In this document: piece by piece, positions 45,532 to 54,110 of the stretch
How positions within the stretch are numbered: the stretch's first letter is position 1
Layout of the letters: each line of letters starts with the position of its first letter
From: Ferdinandcohnia sp047246645
GTDB taxonomy: Bacteria > Bacillota > Bacilli > Bacillales > Bacillaceae_L
DNA: 64,000 nt
Direction: 5' to 3'
Assembly (NCBI RefSeq): GCF_047246645.1
Contig: NZ_JBFOKR010000001.1
Location: 329,730 to 393,729, forward strand
Translations under genes and position numbers: made by a program
The notes under the pieces: generated by a model
Told to the model about the DNA's origin: nothing
Databases searched by the model: none
The model's input: the letters and a program-made list of their open reading frames with translations, nothing else

Positions 45532-46416
45532 ATGCCAGAAGGCAAAATCATTAAGGCACTAAGTGGTTTTTATTATGTCCGAAATGAAGATGGAGAAATA
45601 ATACAATGTCGTGGGCGGGGAGTGTTTCGTAAGAATAAAGTAACTCCGCTAGTTGGCGATAATGTTGTCTATCAAGCTGAAAACGAAACAGATGGTTATA
45701 TTTTAGAGGTATTTGAACGGAAAAATGAATTGATTCGTCCACCTATATCAAATGTAGACCAAGCGATTTTAGTTTTTTCAGCAGTAGAACCAGATTTCAG
45801 TCCATTACTCTTAGATCGCTTTCTTGTTTTAGTTGAATTTAATGACATAAAACCAATTATTTGTATTAGTAAAACCGATTTAACAAATGAAAATATGTCA
45901 GCAAAAATCAACAACTACGCATCAACTTATAAAGACATCGGTTACGATGTTTTGTTAACCTCTACAAAAGCTAAGGATGGAGTGGACAGATTACTTCCTT
46001 TCTTAGATGGTCAAATTTCTGTATTTGCTGGACAGTCAGGTGTTGGTAAGTCGTCACTGCTAAATTCCTTACGACCTGATCTTGAATTGAAAACAAATGA
46101 TATTTCGACTTCATTAGGAAGAGGAAAACATACAACTAGACATGTTGAATTGATTGAAGTAGGAAATGGTCTTTTAGCAGATACACCAGGTTTTAGTTCA
46201 TTAGAGTTTACGACTATTGAGACAGATGAATTAGCATATTGTTTTCCTGAAATTTATGATCATGGCTCAAACTGTAAGTTCAGAGGATGTACTCATACTT
46301 CTGAACCAAAATGTGCTGTCATTCGTGGAGTAGAGGAAGGCGATATCCAACAGTTTAGATATGATCATTACGTTAGTTTTCTAGAAGAAATTAAAGATAG
46401 AAAGCCGAGGTATTAA
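45532..46416 (+). CDS. rsgA: Ribosome small subunit GTPase RsgA (CpgA)
   Basis: GTPase that aids late maturation of the 30S subunit; B. subtilis CpgA also acts in detoxification of 4-phosphoerythronate. It is 294 residues. An N-terminal OB fold (1-65, begins PEGKIIKALSGFYYV) is followed by a circularly permuted GTPase with P-loop GQSGVGKSS at 167-175 and DTPGFSSLEF, and a zinc-binding C-terminus (CKFRGCTHTSEPKC). ATG 45532 is preferred: AAGGAGTG lies before it and homologues start MPEG; an upstream ATG at 45502 has no ribosome site. Confidence 0.96.
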   Translation: MPEGKIIKALSGFYYVRNEDGEIIQCRGRGVFRKNKVTPLVGDNVVYQAENETDGYILEVFERKNELIRPPISNVDQAILVFSAVEPDFSPLLLDRFLVLVEFNDIKPIICISKTDLTNENMSAKINNYASTYKDIGYDVLLTSTKAKDGVDRLLPFLDGQISVFAGQSGVGKSSLLNSLRPDLELKTNDISTSLGRGKHTTRHVELIEVGNGLLADTPGFSSLEFTTIETDELAYCFPEIYDHGSNCKFRGCTHTSEPKCAVIRGVEEGDIQQFRYDHYVSFLEEIKDRKPRY

Positions 46417-46417
46417 G

Positions 46418-47065
46418 ATGATTAAAATAGCACCGTCCATACTGTCAGCAGATTTTTCAAAGCTTGGCGAAGAAATAAAGGATGTAGAAAATGGTGGAGC
46501 GGATTATATTCATGTCGATGTAATGGATGGACATTTTGTTCCTAACATTACAATTGGTCCATTAATTGTAGAGGCAATTCGACCTATAACATCATTACCA
46601 TTAGATGTTCATTTAATGATACAAAACCCAGATGCATATATTCCAGCTTTTGCAAAGGCTGGTGCAAATTATATCACAGTTCATGTTGAGACATGTCCCC
46701 ATCTTCACAGAACTATTCAACTAATTAAATCCTATGGAGTCAAAGCGGGGGTTGTATTGAATCCAGCAACTACAGTTGATTCAATAAAACATATAATTGG
46801 GGATATTGATATGGTTTTACTTATGACTGTAAACCCTGGTTTTGGGGGACAAGCTTTCATACATTCTGTACTTCCAAAAATCAAAGAGGTCTCAGATATA
46901 GTCAGGAATAACAATCTTTCAGTAGAGATTGAAGTTGATGGTGGAGTAAATGTAGAAACTGCAAAACTTTGTGTAGATGCGGGAGCAAATGTGTTAGTAG
47001 CTGGATCTGCTATCTATAATCAAGAAAATCGAAAAGAAGCGATATCAAAGATACGAGGTATGTAG
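46418..47065 (+). CDS. rpe: Ribulose-phosphate 3-epimerase
   Basis: Interconverts ribulose-5-phosphate and xylulose-5-phosphate in the pentose phosphate pathway. It is 215 residues with TIM-barrel motifs: IKIAPSILSADFSKLG at the start, IHVDVMDGHFVPNITIG with the metal/catalytic Asp, LDVHLMI, and GFGGQAFIHSVLPKI; the phosphate site is VDGGVNVETAKL with AGSAIYN. It starts two bases after rsgA. A terminator follows, and the next gene is spoVM, not thiN as in B. subtilis. Confidence 0.97.
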   Translation: MIKIAPSILSADFSKLGEEIKDVENGGADYIHVDVMDGHFVPNITIGPLIVEAIRPITSLPLDVHLMIQNPDAYIPAFAKAGANYITVHVETCPHLHRTIQLIKSYGVKAGVVLNPATTVDSIKHIIGDIDMVLLMTVNPGFGGQAFIHSVLPKIKEVSDIVRNNNLSVEIEVDGGVNVETAKLCVDAGANVLVAGSAIYNQENRKEAISKIRGM

Positions 47066-47090
47066 AACAGAGAGAATCTGTTCTTTTTTT
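47064..47090 (+). terminator. Intrinsic terminator after rpe
   Basis: AGAACAGA pairs with TCTGTTCT around GAGAA, followed by a T-run; it overlaps the stop codon. Confidence 0.85.
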
Positions 47091-47326
47091 ATTGGTTACT
47101 AAAGGTTTTTGGTATATTATTCACAACTCGTCACTATGTATTAGTAATGAACTTATATTTTTTGTATTGTACTTTTTTTATTCCATTTGGCATATGAATG
47201 ATGGTAAGAAGCTTACTATTAATTTATTATGCTAAGGTACTCTTTATTTTCATCTGAATATAATTATAAAGTGTAGTTTGAATTTCAATGAAAAGGTACG
47301 CGGATATTGCATTGAGGAGGGAAAGT

Positions 47327-47410
47327 ATGAAATTTTATACAATCAAGTTACCAAAGTTCTTAGGCGGAATCGTCCGTGCAATGTTAGGGTCTTTCAAAAA
47401 AGGGGAATAA
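47327..47410 (+). CDS. spoVM: Stage V sporulation protein SpoVM (27 codons)
   Basis: Tiny amphipathic helix that marks the forespore outer membrane by its positive curvature and recruits SpoIVA for coat assembly. The 27-residue product begins MKFYTIKLPKFLGG and continues IVRAMLGSFKK, nearly the B. subtilis sequence of 26 residues, with Pro9 kept. The C-terminus is one residue longer (KKGE against RKD in my recollection). The ribosome site is GAGGAGGG, 6 bases before the ATG. I see no convincing sigma-E promoter upstream. The 261-base gap before it holds no other gene. Confidence 0.95.
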   Translation: MKFYTIKLPKFLGGIVRAMLGSFKKGE

Positions 47411-47444
47411 AAAAAAGCACCGCTCATTAGGTGCTTTTTTTTTG
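47411..47444 (+). terminator. Intrinsic terminator after spoVM
   Basis: AAAAAAGCACC pairs with GGTGCTTTTTT around GCTCATTA, right after the stop codon. Confidence 0.9.
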
Positions 47445-47452
47445 CGTTTATA

Positions 47453-47570
47453 TGTCCAGCTTCAGCGCCTAGAAACTCGAGAAACTTCAACTCCTCCTAC
47501 AGAGGCAAAGAGCGCCTCTTAGTCGAAGTCTCCAGTTTCCTCGTTTCTAAGCAAGGCGCTTACGCTTTTC
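47453..47570. repeat. 118-bp palindromic repeat, copy 1 (3' of rpmB)
   Basis: Begins TGTCCAGCTTCAGCGCCTAG and ends GCAAGGCGCTTACGC, so the ends pair; inside are the hairpin halves GAAACTCGAG with CTCGTTTC, and AGAGGC with GCCTCT. About 85% of it matches 57713-57831. It ends three bases before the rpmB stop codon, so it may also act as an rpmB terminator. Confidence 0.75.
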
Positions 47571-47573
47571 GTA

Positions 47574-47762
47574 TTACACGCGTTCTACTTTTCCAGATTT
47601 TAAAGCTCTAGCTGAAACATAGACGCGTTTTGGTTTACCGTCAACTAAAATACGAACCTTTTGAAGGTTTGCTCCCCACTTACGCTTAGATGCGTTCATC
47701 GCATGAGAACGAGCATTACCAGTTGTAGTTTTCTTTCCTGTGATTACACATTTACGTGCCAT
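47574..47762 (-). CDS. rpmB: 50S ribosomal protein L28
   Basis: Ribosomal large-subunit protein. It is 62 residues, with the start ARKCVITGKKTTTGNARSHA and the end VSARALKSGKVERV typical of the Firmicute form. It has Cys only at position 5, so it is of the partial zinc-free type. On the minus strand, AGGAGGG precedes the ATG at 47762. It is convergent with spoVM and divergent from yloU. The repeat at 47453-47570 follows directly. Confidence 0.98.
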   Translation of the reverse strand: MARKCVITGKKTTTGNARSHAMNASKRKWGANLQKVRILVDGKPKRVYVSARALKSGKVERV

Positions 47763-47830
47763 TCTATTTCCCTCCTAACCTGCACAAGCAACAATCATTC
47801 ATGTAACTATTTACATAGAAATACTTTTAT

Positions 47831-47859
47831 AATTTATCACACCTAATGGGATATTGCAA
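47831..47859 (-). promoter_or_regulatory. Probable sigma-A promoter of rpmB
   Basis: On the minus strand TTGCAA (47854-47859), 17-bp spacer, and TGATAAATT, an extended -10 with core TAAATT (47831-47836). Confidence 0.5.
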
Positions 47860-47931
47860 TAGTTGATAGTATGTGTTTTAGGGAATGATAGGAGCGTGGA
47901 ATATTGTTTGAGCAGGCTATAGAAAAACCAC

Positions 47932-47962
47932 TTGACATAGAAATTTTAAAAAGTTGTATAAT
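47932..47962 (+). promoter_or_regulatory. Promoter of yloU-yloV
   Basis: Consensus TTGACA (47932-47937) and consensus TATAAT (47957-47962), separated by 19 bp, longer than the usual 17. It lies about 100 bases before the yloU start. Confidence 0.6.
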
Positions 47963-48069
47963 AAAAGGTAATGACTATAATAGGTATTCATATGAATTAC
48001 TTTCAAAAATAGCTATATTATAGTAAAATGACTGTAGCCAAGGTGAACAATTATAAAGGGGGAACTGAC

Positions 48070-48432
48070 ATGTCCATCGAATTAAAAACGAAGTACGGAC
48101 AAATAGATATTTCTAACGAGGTTATCGCAACAGTTGCAGGAGGAGCTGCAATAGATTGTTATGGGATCGTTGGGATGGCATCAAAAAAACAATTAAAAGA
48201 TGGAATATCTGAACTATTGCGAAAAGAAAATTTTGCCCGTGGTATTGTTGTTCGTCAAGAAAATGATGAAGTACATATTGATATGTATATAATTGTAAGT
48301 TACGGCACGAAAATTTCTGAGGTTGCCCATAATGTTCAATCTAAGGTGAAGTATACATTAGACCAAACAGTCGGACTTGCAGTTGACTCGGTTAATATTT
48401 ACGTGCAAGGAGTTCGTGTAACGAACCCATAA
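48070..48432 (+). CDS. yloU: Asp23/Gls24-family protein (YloU)
   Basis: Small alkaline-shock-type protein of 120 residues. The Asp23 domain is complete: SIELKTKYGQIDISNEVIATVAGGAAID, a central IIVSYGTKISEVAHNVQSKV and the end VDSVNIYVQGVRV. Its function is not known; family members bind or organise at the membrane in staphylococci. It is always paired with yloV. ATG 48070 is chosen because AAAGGGGGA precedes it; a 14-codon upstream extension has none. Confidence 0.93.
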   Translation: MSIELKTKYGQIDISNEVIATVAGGAAIDCYGIVGMASKKQLKDGISELLRKENFARGIVVRQENDEVHIDMYIIVSYGTKISEVAHNVQSKVKYTLDQTVGLAVDSVNIYVQGVRVTNP

Positions 48433-48449
48433 AGAGGAGGAAAAATTCA

Positions 48450-50132
48450 GTGTCAATTACTACATTAGATGGAAAACGTTTTGCAGAAATGGTGATTTTA
48501 GGTGCTAATCACTTATCCAATAATGCAAAGATGGTGGATGCGCTTAACGTTTTCCCTGTTCCAGATGGAGATACAGGTACGAATATGAATCTTTCTATGA
48601 CATCTGGTGCAAAAGAGGTAAAGAATAATGTGTCTACTCACATTGGTAAAGTAGGTTCATCTCTAGCAAGAGGGTTATTAATGGGAGCTAGAGGAAATTC
48701 TGGAGTTATTTTATCACAGCTTTTCAGAGGTTTTTCTAAGGCTATAGAGCAAAAAGAAACAGTGTCAGCTGCTGAATTTGCACATGCATTAGAAATGGGT
48801 GTTGAAACAGCTTATAAAGCCGTTATGAAACCTGTTGAGGGAACAATTTTAACTGTGGCTAAAGATGCAGCTAAACGTGCAGTTGTAGTTGCAAAAAAAG
48901 AAACAGATATTATTGCGTTATTGGAAGAGGTTGTGAAGGAAGCTCAAGCATCCTTGAATAGAACCCCTGACCTACTGCCTGTTCTAAAGGAAGTTGGAGT
49001 TGTGGATAGTGGTGGTCAAGGCCTTCTCTTGGTTTATGAAGGATTCTTAGCTGAATTAAAAGGTGAAACAATCTCTGACATGACTGTTACTTCGCCTAAT
49101 ATGAATGAGTTAGTAAATGCAGAACATCACAAAAGTGTTCAAAGTCATATGAATACAGAGGATATTGTGTTCGGTTACTGTACCGAGTTTATGGTAAAAT
49201 TCCAAGAAGAAAAAACAAAATCAAATCCATTCTCAGAAGACAAATTCCGCGAGGATCTAAGTCAGTACGGAGATTCCTTATTGGTAATTTCTGACCATGA
49301 TATTGTTAAAGTACATATACATTCAGAGCAACCGGGCAACGTATTATCTTATGGTCAGCGTTACGGAAGCTTAATTAATATGAAGATTGAAAATATGCGT
49401 GAACAGCATACAACTATCCTAAACGAAGACGTAGCACACCAACAAGTGGCTGTAGAAAAACGTACCAAGGAAAAAGAGAAATATGGTATAATAACAGTTG
49501 CGATGGGCTCGGGTATTTCAGAGTTGTTTAAAAGTATAGGAGCACACGCGGTAATTGAAGGCGGGCAAACAATGAATCCAAGTACTGAGGACTTTGTTAA
49601 AGCAATTGAATCAGTACATGCTGAGAATTATATTATTCTTCCTAATAACAAAAATATTATTATGGCTGCCGAACAAGCAGCTACAGTTGTAGGAGGAAAT
49701 GTGATTGTTGTACCTTCTAAAACAGTTCCTCAAGGAATGACCGCTTTATTGGCGTTTAATCCAACAGTTGAACTGACTGATAATGAGTCATCAATGAAGG
49801 ATGCACTAGGTAATGTGAAGACTGGACAAATTACCTATGCTGTAAGAGATACAAATATAGACGGAATTGATATTTCAAAAGATGATTTTATGGGAATTGC
49901 GGATGGTAAAATTGTTGTAACCAATCCTGAAAAATTCCAGGCAGCAAAAGATCTTTTAGCGAATATCATAACCGATGAGGATGAAATTGTAACCATCATT
50001 TATGGACAAGATGCTTCAGAAGATGATGTGAATTCTCTGGTTGACTACCTAGAATCTGAATATGAAGACATCGAGGTTGAGGTTCACAACGGAAATCAAC
50101 CGCTATATGCCTTTATTTTTTCAATCGAATAG
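48450..50132 (+). CDS. fakA: Fatty acid kinase subunit A-like DhaL-domain protein (YloV/FakA)
   Basis: ATP-dependent kinase that, with FakB fatty-acid-binding proteins, phosphorylates host or own fatty acids for phospholipid synthesis. It is 560 residues. The N-terminal DAK2/DhaL domain shows VFPVPDGDTGTNMNLSMTSGA with the ADP-metal aspartates and ARGNSGVILSQLFRGF; a central and a C-terminal DAK1-like domain (YVILPNNKNIIMAAEQ) follow. The start is GTG after AGAGGAGG. It is coupled to yloU. FakB is not in this window. Confidence 0.92.
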   Translation: MSITTLDGKRFAEMVILGANHLSNNAKMVDALNVFPVPDGDTGTNMNLSMTSGAKEVKNNVSTHIGKVGSSLARGLLMGARGNSGVILSQLFRGFSKAIEQKETVSAAEFAHALEMGVETAYKAVMKPVEGTILTVAKDAAKRAVVVAKKETDIIALLEEVVKEAQASLNRTPDLLPVLKEVGVVDSGGQGLLLVYEGFLAELKGETISDMTVTSPNMNELVNAEHHKSVQSHMNTEDIVFGYCTEFMVKFQEEKTKSNPFSEDKFREDLSQYGDSLLVISDHDIVKVHIHSEQPGNVLSYGQRYGSLINMKIENMREQHTTILNEDVAHQQVAVEKRTKEKEKYGIITVAMGSGISELFKSIGAHAVIEGGQTMNPSTEDFVKAIESVHAENYIILPNNKNIIMAAEQAATVVGGNVIVVPSKTVPQGMTALLAFNPTVELTDNESSMKDALGNVKTGQITYAVRDTNIDGIDISKDDFMGIADGKIVVTNPEKFQAAKDLLANIITDEDEIVTIIYGQDASEDDVNSLVDYLESEYEDIEVEVHNGNQPLYAFIFSIE

Positions 50133-50140
50133 AACATATA

Positions 50141-50167
50141 AAATAGAAGGGTTAATCCCTTCTATTT
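50141..50167 (+). terminator. Hairpin terminator after yloV
   Basis: AAATAGAAGGG and CCCTTCTATTT form a perfect 11-bp stem with loop TTAAT. Confidence 0.75.
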
Positions 50168-50267
50168 CGATGTCTAGGGATATTTTTCACTATATATAAA
50201 TTAATAAAAAATTTGTAACCAAGTTTGACCAAACTCCATAGAACAGTAATAGCAGGGGGGAAAATAT

Positions 50268-50930
50268 ATGAAGTATCGTAGTGTATTTGATATTATCGGT
50301 CCTGTAATGATTGGGCCTTCTAGTTCACACACGGCAGGTGCTGCCAGAATAGGAAGAGTTGCCCGAAGTCTCTTTGGTCGTGAGCCTAAATGGGCCAAGA
50401 TATCATTTTATGGATCTTTTGCAGAAACCTATAAGGGGCATGGAACTGATGTGGCGATAGTTGGTGGATTACTGGATTTTGATACTTTTGATGAAAGAAT
50501 TAAAACCTCTTTAGATATAGCTAACAAAGCCGGGATCGACATTACATTTATAGAGGAAGATGCAATAACAGATCATCCAAATACGGCTAGAGTACTTATT
50601 GGTGATGATGAGGCTGAACTCGAACTAGTAGGTATTTCAATTGGTGGAGGTAAAATAGAAATTACAGAACTAAACGGGTTTCAACTCCGCCTATCAGGTA
50701 ATCACCCTGCTATTCTTGTTGTTCATAACGATCGCTATGGTGCTATAGCAGGTGTTGCAAATGTACTTGCAAAATATGCTATTAATATAGGTCATATGGA
50801 AGTGGCAAGAAAAGAAAAAGGAATGCAGGCGTTAATGACAATCGAGGTTGACCAAAACATAGACCAGTTTGTTCTAGATGAATTATCCTCGCTTCCAAAT
50901 ATTTTAAAAGTTACTAAGATTGTTGATTAA
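50268..50930 (+). CDS. sdaAB: L-serine dehydratase, beta subunit
   Basis: Subunit of the iron-sulfur L-serine deaminase (serine to pyruvate and ammonia). It is 220 residues. The N-terminal domain (FDIIGPVMIGPSSSHTAGAARIG) resembles the catalytic-loop region of the fused enzyme, and the C-terminal third is an ACT domain (ILVVHNDRYGAIAGVANVLA). AGGGGGG precedes the ATG. sdaAA follows after about 150 bases. Confidence 0.95.
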   Translation: MKYRSVFDIIGPVMIGPSSSHTAGAARIGRVARSLFGREPKWAKISFYGSFAETYKGHGTDVAIVGGLLDFDTFDERIKTSLDIANKAGIDITFIEEDAITDHPNTARVLIGDDEAELELVGISIGGGKIEITELNGFQLRLSGNHPAILVVHNDRYGAIAGVANVLAKYAINIGHMEVARKEKGMQALMTIEVDQNIDQFVLDELSSLPNILKVTKIVD

Positions 50931-51000
50931 TTTTTTTATAAGTTTCGTAGCATCTAATTTCGTGAGAATTGATTAAGTGGATTATCCAACAAAAAGCTAA

Positions 51001-51046
51001 AAAATGTGGTATTAGTAACCTCTTCATGAGTTTGAACCACTTTTTT
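51001..51046 (+). terminator. Possible terminator or hairpin between sdaAB and sdaAA
   Basis: GTGGT (51006-51010) pairs with ACCAC (51036-51040), extended by A/T pairs, and is followed by TTTTTT. The loop is long (about 25 bases), so it is weak. Confidence 0.4.
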
Positions 51047-51084
51047 ATTAAGCGCAGACGCTTTTCATAGCAAGGAGGAATACG

Positions 51085-51972
51085 ATGTTTCGTAATGTTG
51101 CAGAATTAGTAGAGCTTGCTAACACAAAAAATATGAAAATAGCAGAGATTATGATTTCGCAAGAGGTTGAAGTAACAGGTAAATCTCAAGAGGAAATTAT
51201 TTCTCAAATGGAGAGAAACCTTGAGGTAATGGAGCAAGCAGTCGAACGGGGGTTATCGGGTGTTCGTTCTCACTCAGGATTAACTGGTGGAGATGCTGTT
51301 CTATTGCAGGAATACATGAAAAAAGGTAATTTTCTAACAGGACGTACGGTATTAGATGCAGTAAGTAAGGCTGTAGCAACAAATGAAGTTAATGCTGCTA
51401 TGGGTACTATATGTGCAACTCCAACAGCAGGTTCTGCTGGTGTTGTTCCTGGAACACTTTTCGCTGTAAAGGAAAAATTAAATCCTACTCGTGAACAAAT
51501 GGTACATTTCTTATTTACTGCCGGTGCGTTTGGTTTTGTTGTAGCAAATAATGCATCAATTTCTGGTGCAGCTGGAGGTTGTCAAGCTGAAGTGGGTTCT
51601 GCGGCTGGGATGGCAGCTGCAGCAATCGTAGAATTAGCTGGTGGGACACCTCAACAATCTGCTGAAGCTATGGCAATCACACTCAAGAATATGTTAGGTC
51701 TTGTATGTGATCCTGTTGCAGGGCTTGTTGAAGTACCTTGTGTAAAACGAAATGCGATGGGTGCTGCAAATGCAATGGTTGCTGCAGATATGGCACTTGC
51801 AGGAATTACTAGCAGAATACCATGTGATGAAGTAATTGAAGCGATGTATAAAATAGGTCAATCAATGCCAACAGCTCTTAAGGAGACTGCACAAGGAGGA
51901 TTAGCGGCTACTCCAACAGGTCGTGCTCTCGAAGCGAAGATCTTTGGAATATCGCTAAATAAAAGTGAGTAA
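51085..51972 (+). CDS. sdaAA: L-serine dehydratase, alpha subunit
   Basis: Catalytic iron-sulfur subunit. It is 295 residues. The [4Fe-4S] cysteines are found in CATPTAGSAGVVPG, GGCQAEVGSAAGMA and VCDPVAGLVEVPCVKRN, the family layout. Its serine-binding Ser/His stretch lies in VRSHSGLTGGD near the N-terminus. AAGGAGGAA precedes the ATG. The stop overlaps the GTG of recG by 8 bases. Confidence 0.95.
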   Translation: MFRNVAELVELANTKNMKIAEIMISQEVEVTGKSQEEIISQMERNLEVMEQAVERGLSGVRSHSGLTGGDAVLLQEYMKKGNFLTGRTVLDAVSKAVATNEVNAAMGTICATPTAGSAGVVPGTLFAVKEKLNPTREQMVHFLFTAGAFGFVVANNASISGAAGGCQAEVGSAAGMAAAAIVELAGGTPQQSAEAMAITLKNMLGLVCDPVAGLVEVPCVKRNAMGAANAMVAADMALAGITSRIPCDEVIEAMYKIGQSMPTALKETAQGGLAATPTGRALEAKIFGISLNKSE

Positions 51973-54013
51973 TCAACTTCTGTTACCTATTGACCAGATA
52001 AAGGGAATTGGGGACGAAACAGCACTTCATTTAAATGAGATGAATATATTTTCAATTGAAGACCTACTTTTATACTTTCCTTATCGATTTGAGGATTATA
52101 GTCTCCGTGACCTTGCAGAGGTTAGGCATGATGAAAAAATTACAATTGAAGGTAAGGTTCATAGTGAACCGATATTGACGTATTACGGTCGAAAACGTTC
52201 ACGATTAACATTCAGAGTCCTGGTTGGTCGCTATTTAATAACGGCAACATGTTTTAATCGCCCATATTTTAAAAATAAGCTTACTCTACATGATACAATT
52301 ACCCTTACAGGGAAATGGGATCAGCATAGACAAACAATCACAGTAAGTGAGCTTGTCTTTTCACCAATGATAAAGGATAACCGTATTGAACCAGTTTACT
52401 CGATTAAAGGTAAGGTTACTAGTAAAGGTATTAAACGGTTTATAGCTTTAGCATTACAACAGTATGGGGAACACATCGAGGATAACATTCCACAACCTTT
52501 ATTAAAAAAATATAAACTGTTGCCTAAAAAAGATGCAATAAAAATTATGCACAATCCAGTTAGCCACAATGATTTAAAACAAGCGAGAAGACGCTTTGTT
52601 TACGAGGAATTTTTACTTTTTCAACTAAAGATGCAAGCGTTACGGAAATTCGAAAGAGAGCAATCAGCTGGAAAGGCGATGGGGTTTACAGATGATGACC
52701 TTACAAAGTTTACAAGCAGCTTGCCTTTCCCTCTAACAAGTGCTCAAAATCGAGTTATATCAGAAATTGTAAATGACTTAAGGTCACCCTACAGAATGAA
52801 CCGTCTATTACAAGGTGATGTTGGTTCAGGAAAAACTGTTGTAGCAGCCATTGGATTATATGCCGCAATACTTTCGGGTTACCAAGGTGCCCTAATGGTT
52901 CCAACCGAAATATTGGCAGAGCAACACGCTCATTCACTTAAGGAGTTATTCTCAAGCTATGAAGTGAATATTCAGCTGCTAACAAGCTCTGTAAAAGGAA
53001 AAAGACGTAGGGAAATACTAGAACAACTTGAAAAGGGCGAAGTTGATATTCTTGTTGGTACCCATGCGCTTATTCAGGATGAAGTGAATTTTAAACAGTT
53101 AGGGCTTGTTATAACTGATGAACAGCATCGTTTTGGTGTTGAGCAGCGTAGGGTTTTACGGGAAAAAGGTGAAAGTCCTGATGTGCTTTTTATGACCGCC
53201 ACACCTATTCCAAGAACGTTGGCTATTACTGTTTTTGGAGAAATGGATGTGTCAGTTATAGATGAAATGCCTGCTGGAAGAAAGGTTATAGAAACCTATT
53301 GGGTAAAGCATGAAATGCTTGATCGCATACTGTCTTTTATAGAAAAAGAGCTTTCCAAAGGTAGACAAGCTTATGTGATTTGTCCACTTATAGAGGAGTC
53401 AGACAAACTGGATGTTCAAAATGCAATCGATGTCCACTCCATGCTCACATTCCATTTCCAAAATAAATGGAAAGTTGGATTAATGCATGGCAGATTGTCA
53501 TCAGATGAAAAAGAAGATGTAATGATGCAATTTAGTGAGAATAATGTACAGGTATTAGTCTCAACTACTGTTGTTGAAGTTGGAGTAAATGTTCCAAATG
53601 CGACAATAATGGTTATATATGATGCTGAGCGATTTGGATTGTCTCAACTGCATCAATTAAGAGGTCGAGTTGGACGGGGCAGTGAACAATCGTATTGTAT
53701 TCTTATGGCTGACCCTAAATCCGAAGTTGGTAAAGAGCGGATGAGAATTATGACGGAGACAAATGACGGATTTGTTCTTTCTGAAAAAGACTTAGAGCTC
53801 AGAGGACCAGGGGACTTTTTCGGCAAAAAGCAAAGTGGTGTACCAGAATTTAAAGTAGCTGATATGGTACATGATTATCGTGCGTTAGAGGTAGCTAGAG
53901 ACGATGCTAGTAAACTCATAAATTCCAAGATGTTTTGGGTAGATAGTTCCTTTGAACAGCTTAGGAGTCATTTACTACAATCGGGTATTATAGAAGGAGA
54001 CAAGTTAGATTAG
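51965..54013 (+). CDS. recG: ATP-dependent DNA helicase RecG
   Basis: Branch-migrating helicase that reverses stalled forks and processes recombination intermediates. It is 682 residues, full length. The wedge (OB) domain (1 to about 155) is followed by helicase lobes with GDVGSGKT (284-291), the DEAD-variant DEQHRFGVEQRR, TATPIPRTLAITVFGEMD and VSTTVVEVGVNVPNATIMVI with QLRGRVGRG. The start is a GTG inside the sdaAA end; no clear ribosome site is seen, so translation may depend on coupling. Confidence 0.97.
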   Translation: MSNQLLLPIDQIKGIGDETALHLNEMNIFSIEDLLLYFPYRFEDYSLRDLAEVRHDEKITIEGKVHSEPILTYYGRKRSRLTFRVLVGRYLITATCFNRPYFKNKLTLHDTITLTGKWDQHRQTITVSELVFSPMIKDNRIEPVYSIKGKVTSKGIKRFIALALQQYGEHIEDNIPQPLLKKYKLLPKKDAIKIMHNPVSHNDLKQARRRFVYEEFLLFQLKMQALRKFEREQSAGKAMGFTDDDLTKFTSSLPFPLTSAQNRVISEIVNDLRSPYRMNRLLQGDVGSGKTVVAAIGLYAAILSGYQGALMVPTEILAEQHAHSLKELFSSYEVNIQLLTSSVKGKRRREILEQLEKGEVDILVGTHALIQDEVNFKQLGLVITDEQHRFGVEQRRVLREKGESPDVLFMTATPIPRTLAITVFGEMDVSVIDEMPAGRKVIETYWVKHEMLDRILSFIEKELSKGRQAYVICPLIEESDKLDVQNAIDVHSMLTFHFQNKWKVGLMHGRLSSDEKEDVMMQFSENNVQVLVSTTVVEVGVNVPNATIMVIYDAERFGLSQLHQLRGRVGRGSEQSYCILMADPKSEVGKERMRIMTETNDGFVLSEKDLELRGPGDFFGKKQSGVPEFKVADMVHDYRALEVARDDASKLINSKMFWVDSSFEQLRSHLLQSGIIEGDKLD

Positions 54014-54057
54014 GGCAGATTGTTGAAGATGTATTTCTTCTTGCAATCTGCCTTTTT
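54013..54057 (+). terminator. Terminator after recG
   Basis: GGCAGATTG (54014-54022) pairs with CAATCTGCC (54044-54052), with an inner GAAGA/TCTTC stem, followed by TTTTT. Its right arm overlaps the fapR -35. Confidence 0.85.
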
Positions 54058-54090
54058 AGATTATATACTACTATTAGTACCTAGTCTTAA
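54041..54090 (+). promoter_or_regulatory. fapR promoter with FapR operator
   Basis: TTGCAA (54041-54046), 17-bp spacer, TATACT (54064-54069). ATTAGTACCTAGTCTTAA (54073-54090) resembles the FapR box (TTAGTACCTRGTACTAA-like, partly palindromic) and covers the predicted start point near 54076. FapR repression is released by malonyl-CoA. The operator identity comes from known family sites. Confidence 0.75.
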
Positions 54091-54110
54091 GAGTGCGGAC
54101 GGTGTAAAAA

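Noticed and set aside
47066..47326. Degraded thiN pseudogene
   Set aside because: No frame or motif of thiamine pyrophosphokinase is visible in the 261 bases.
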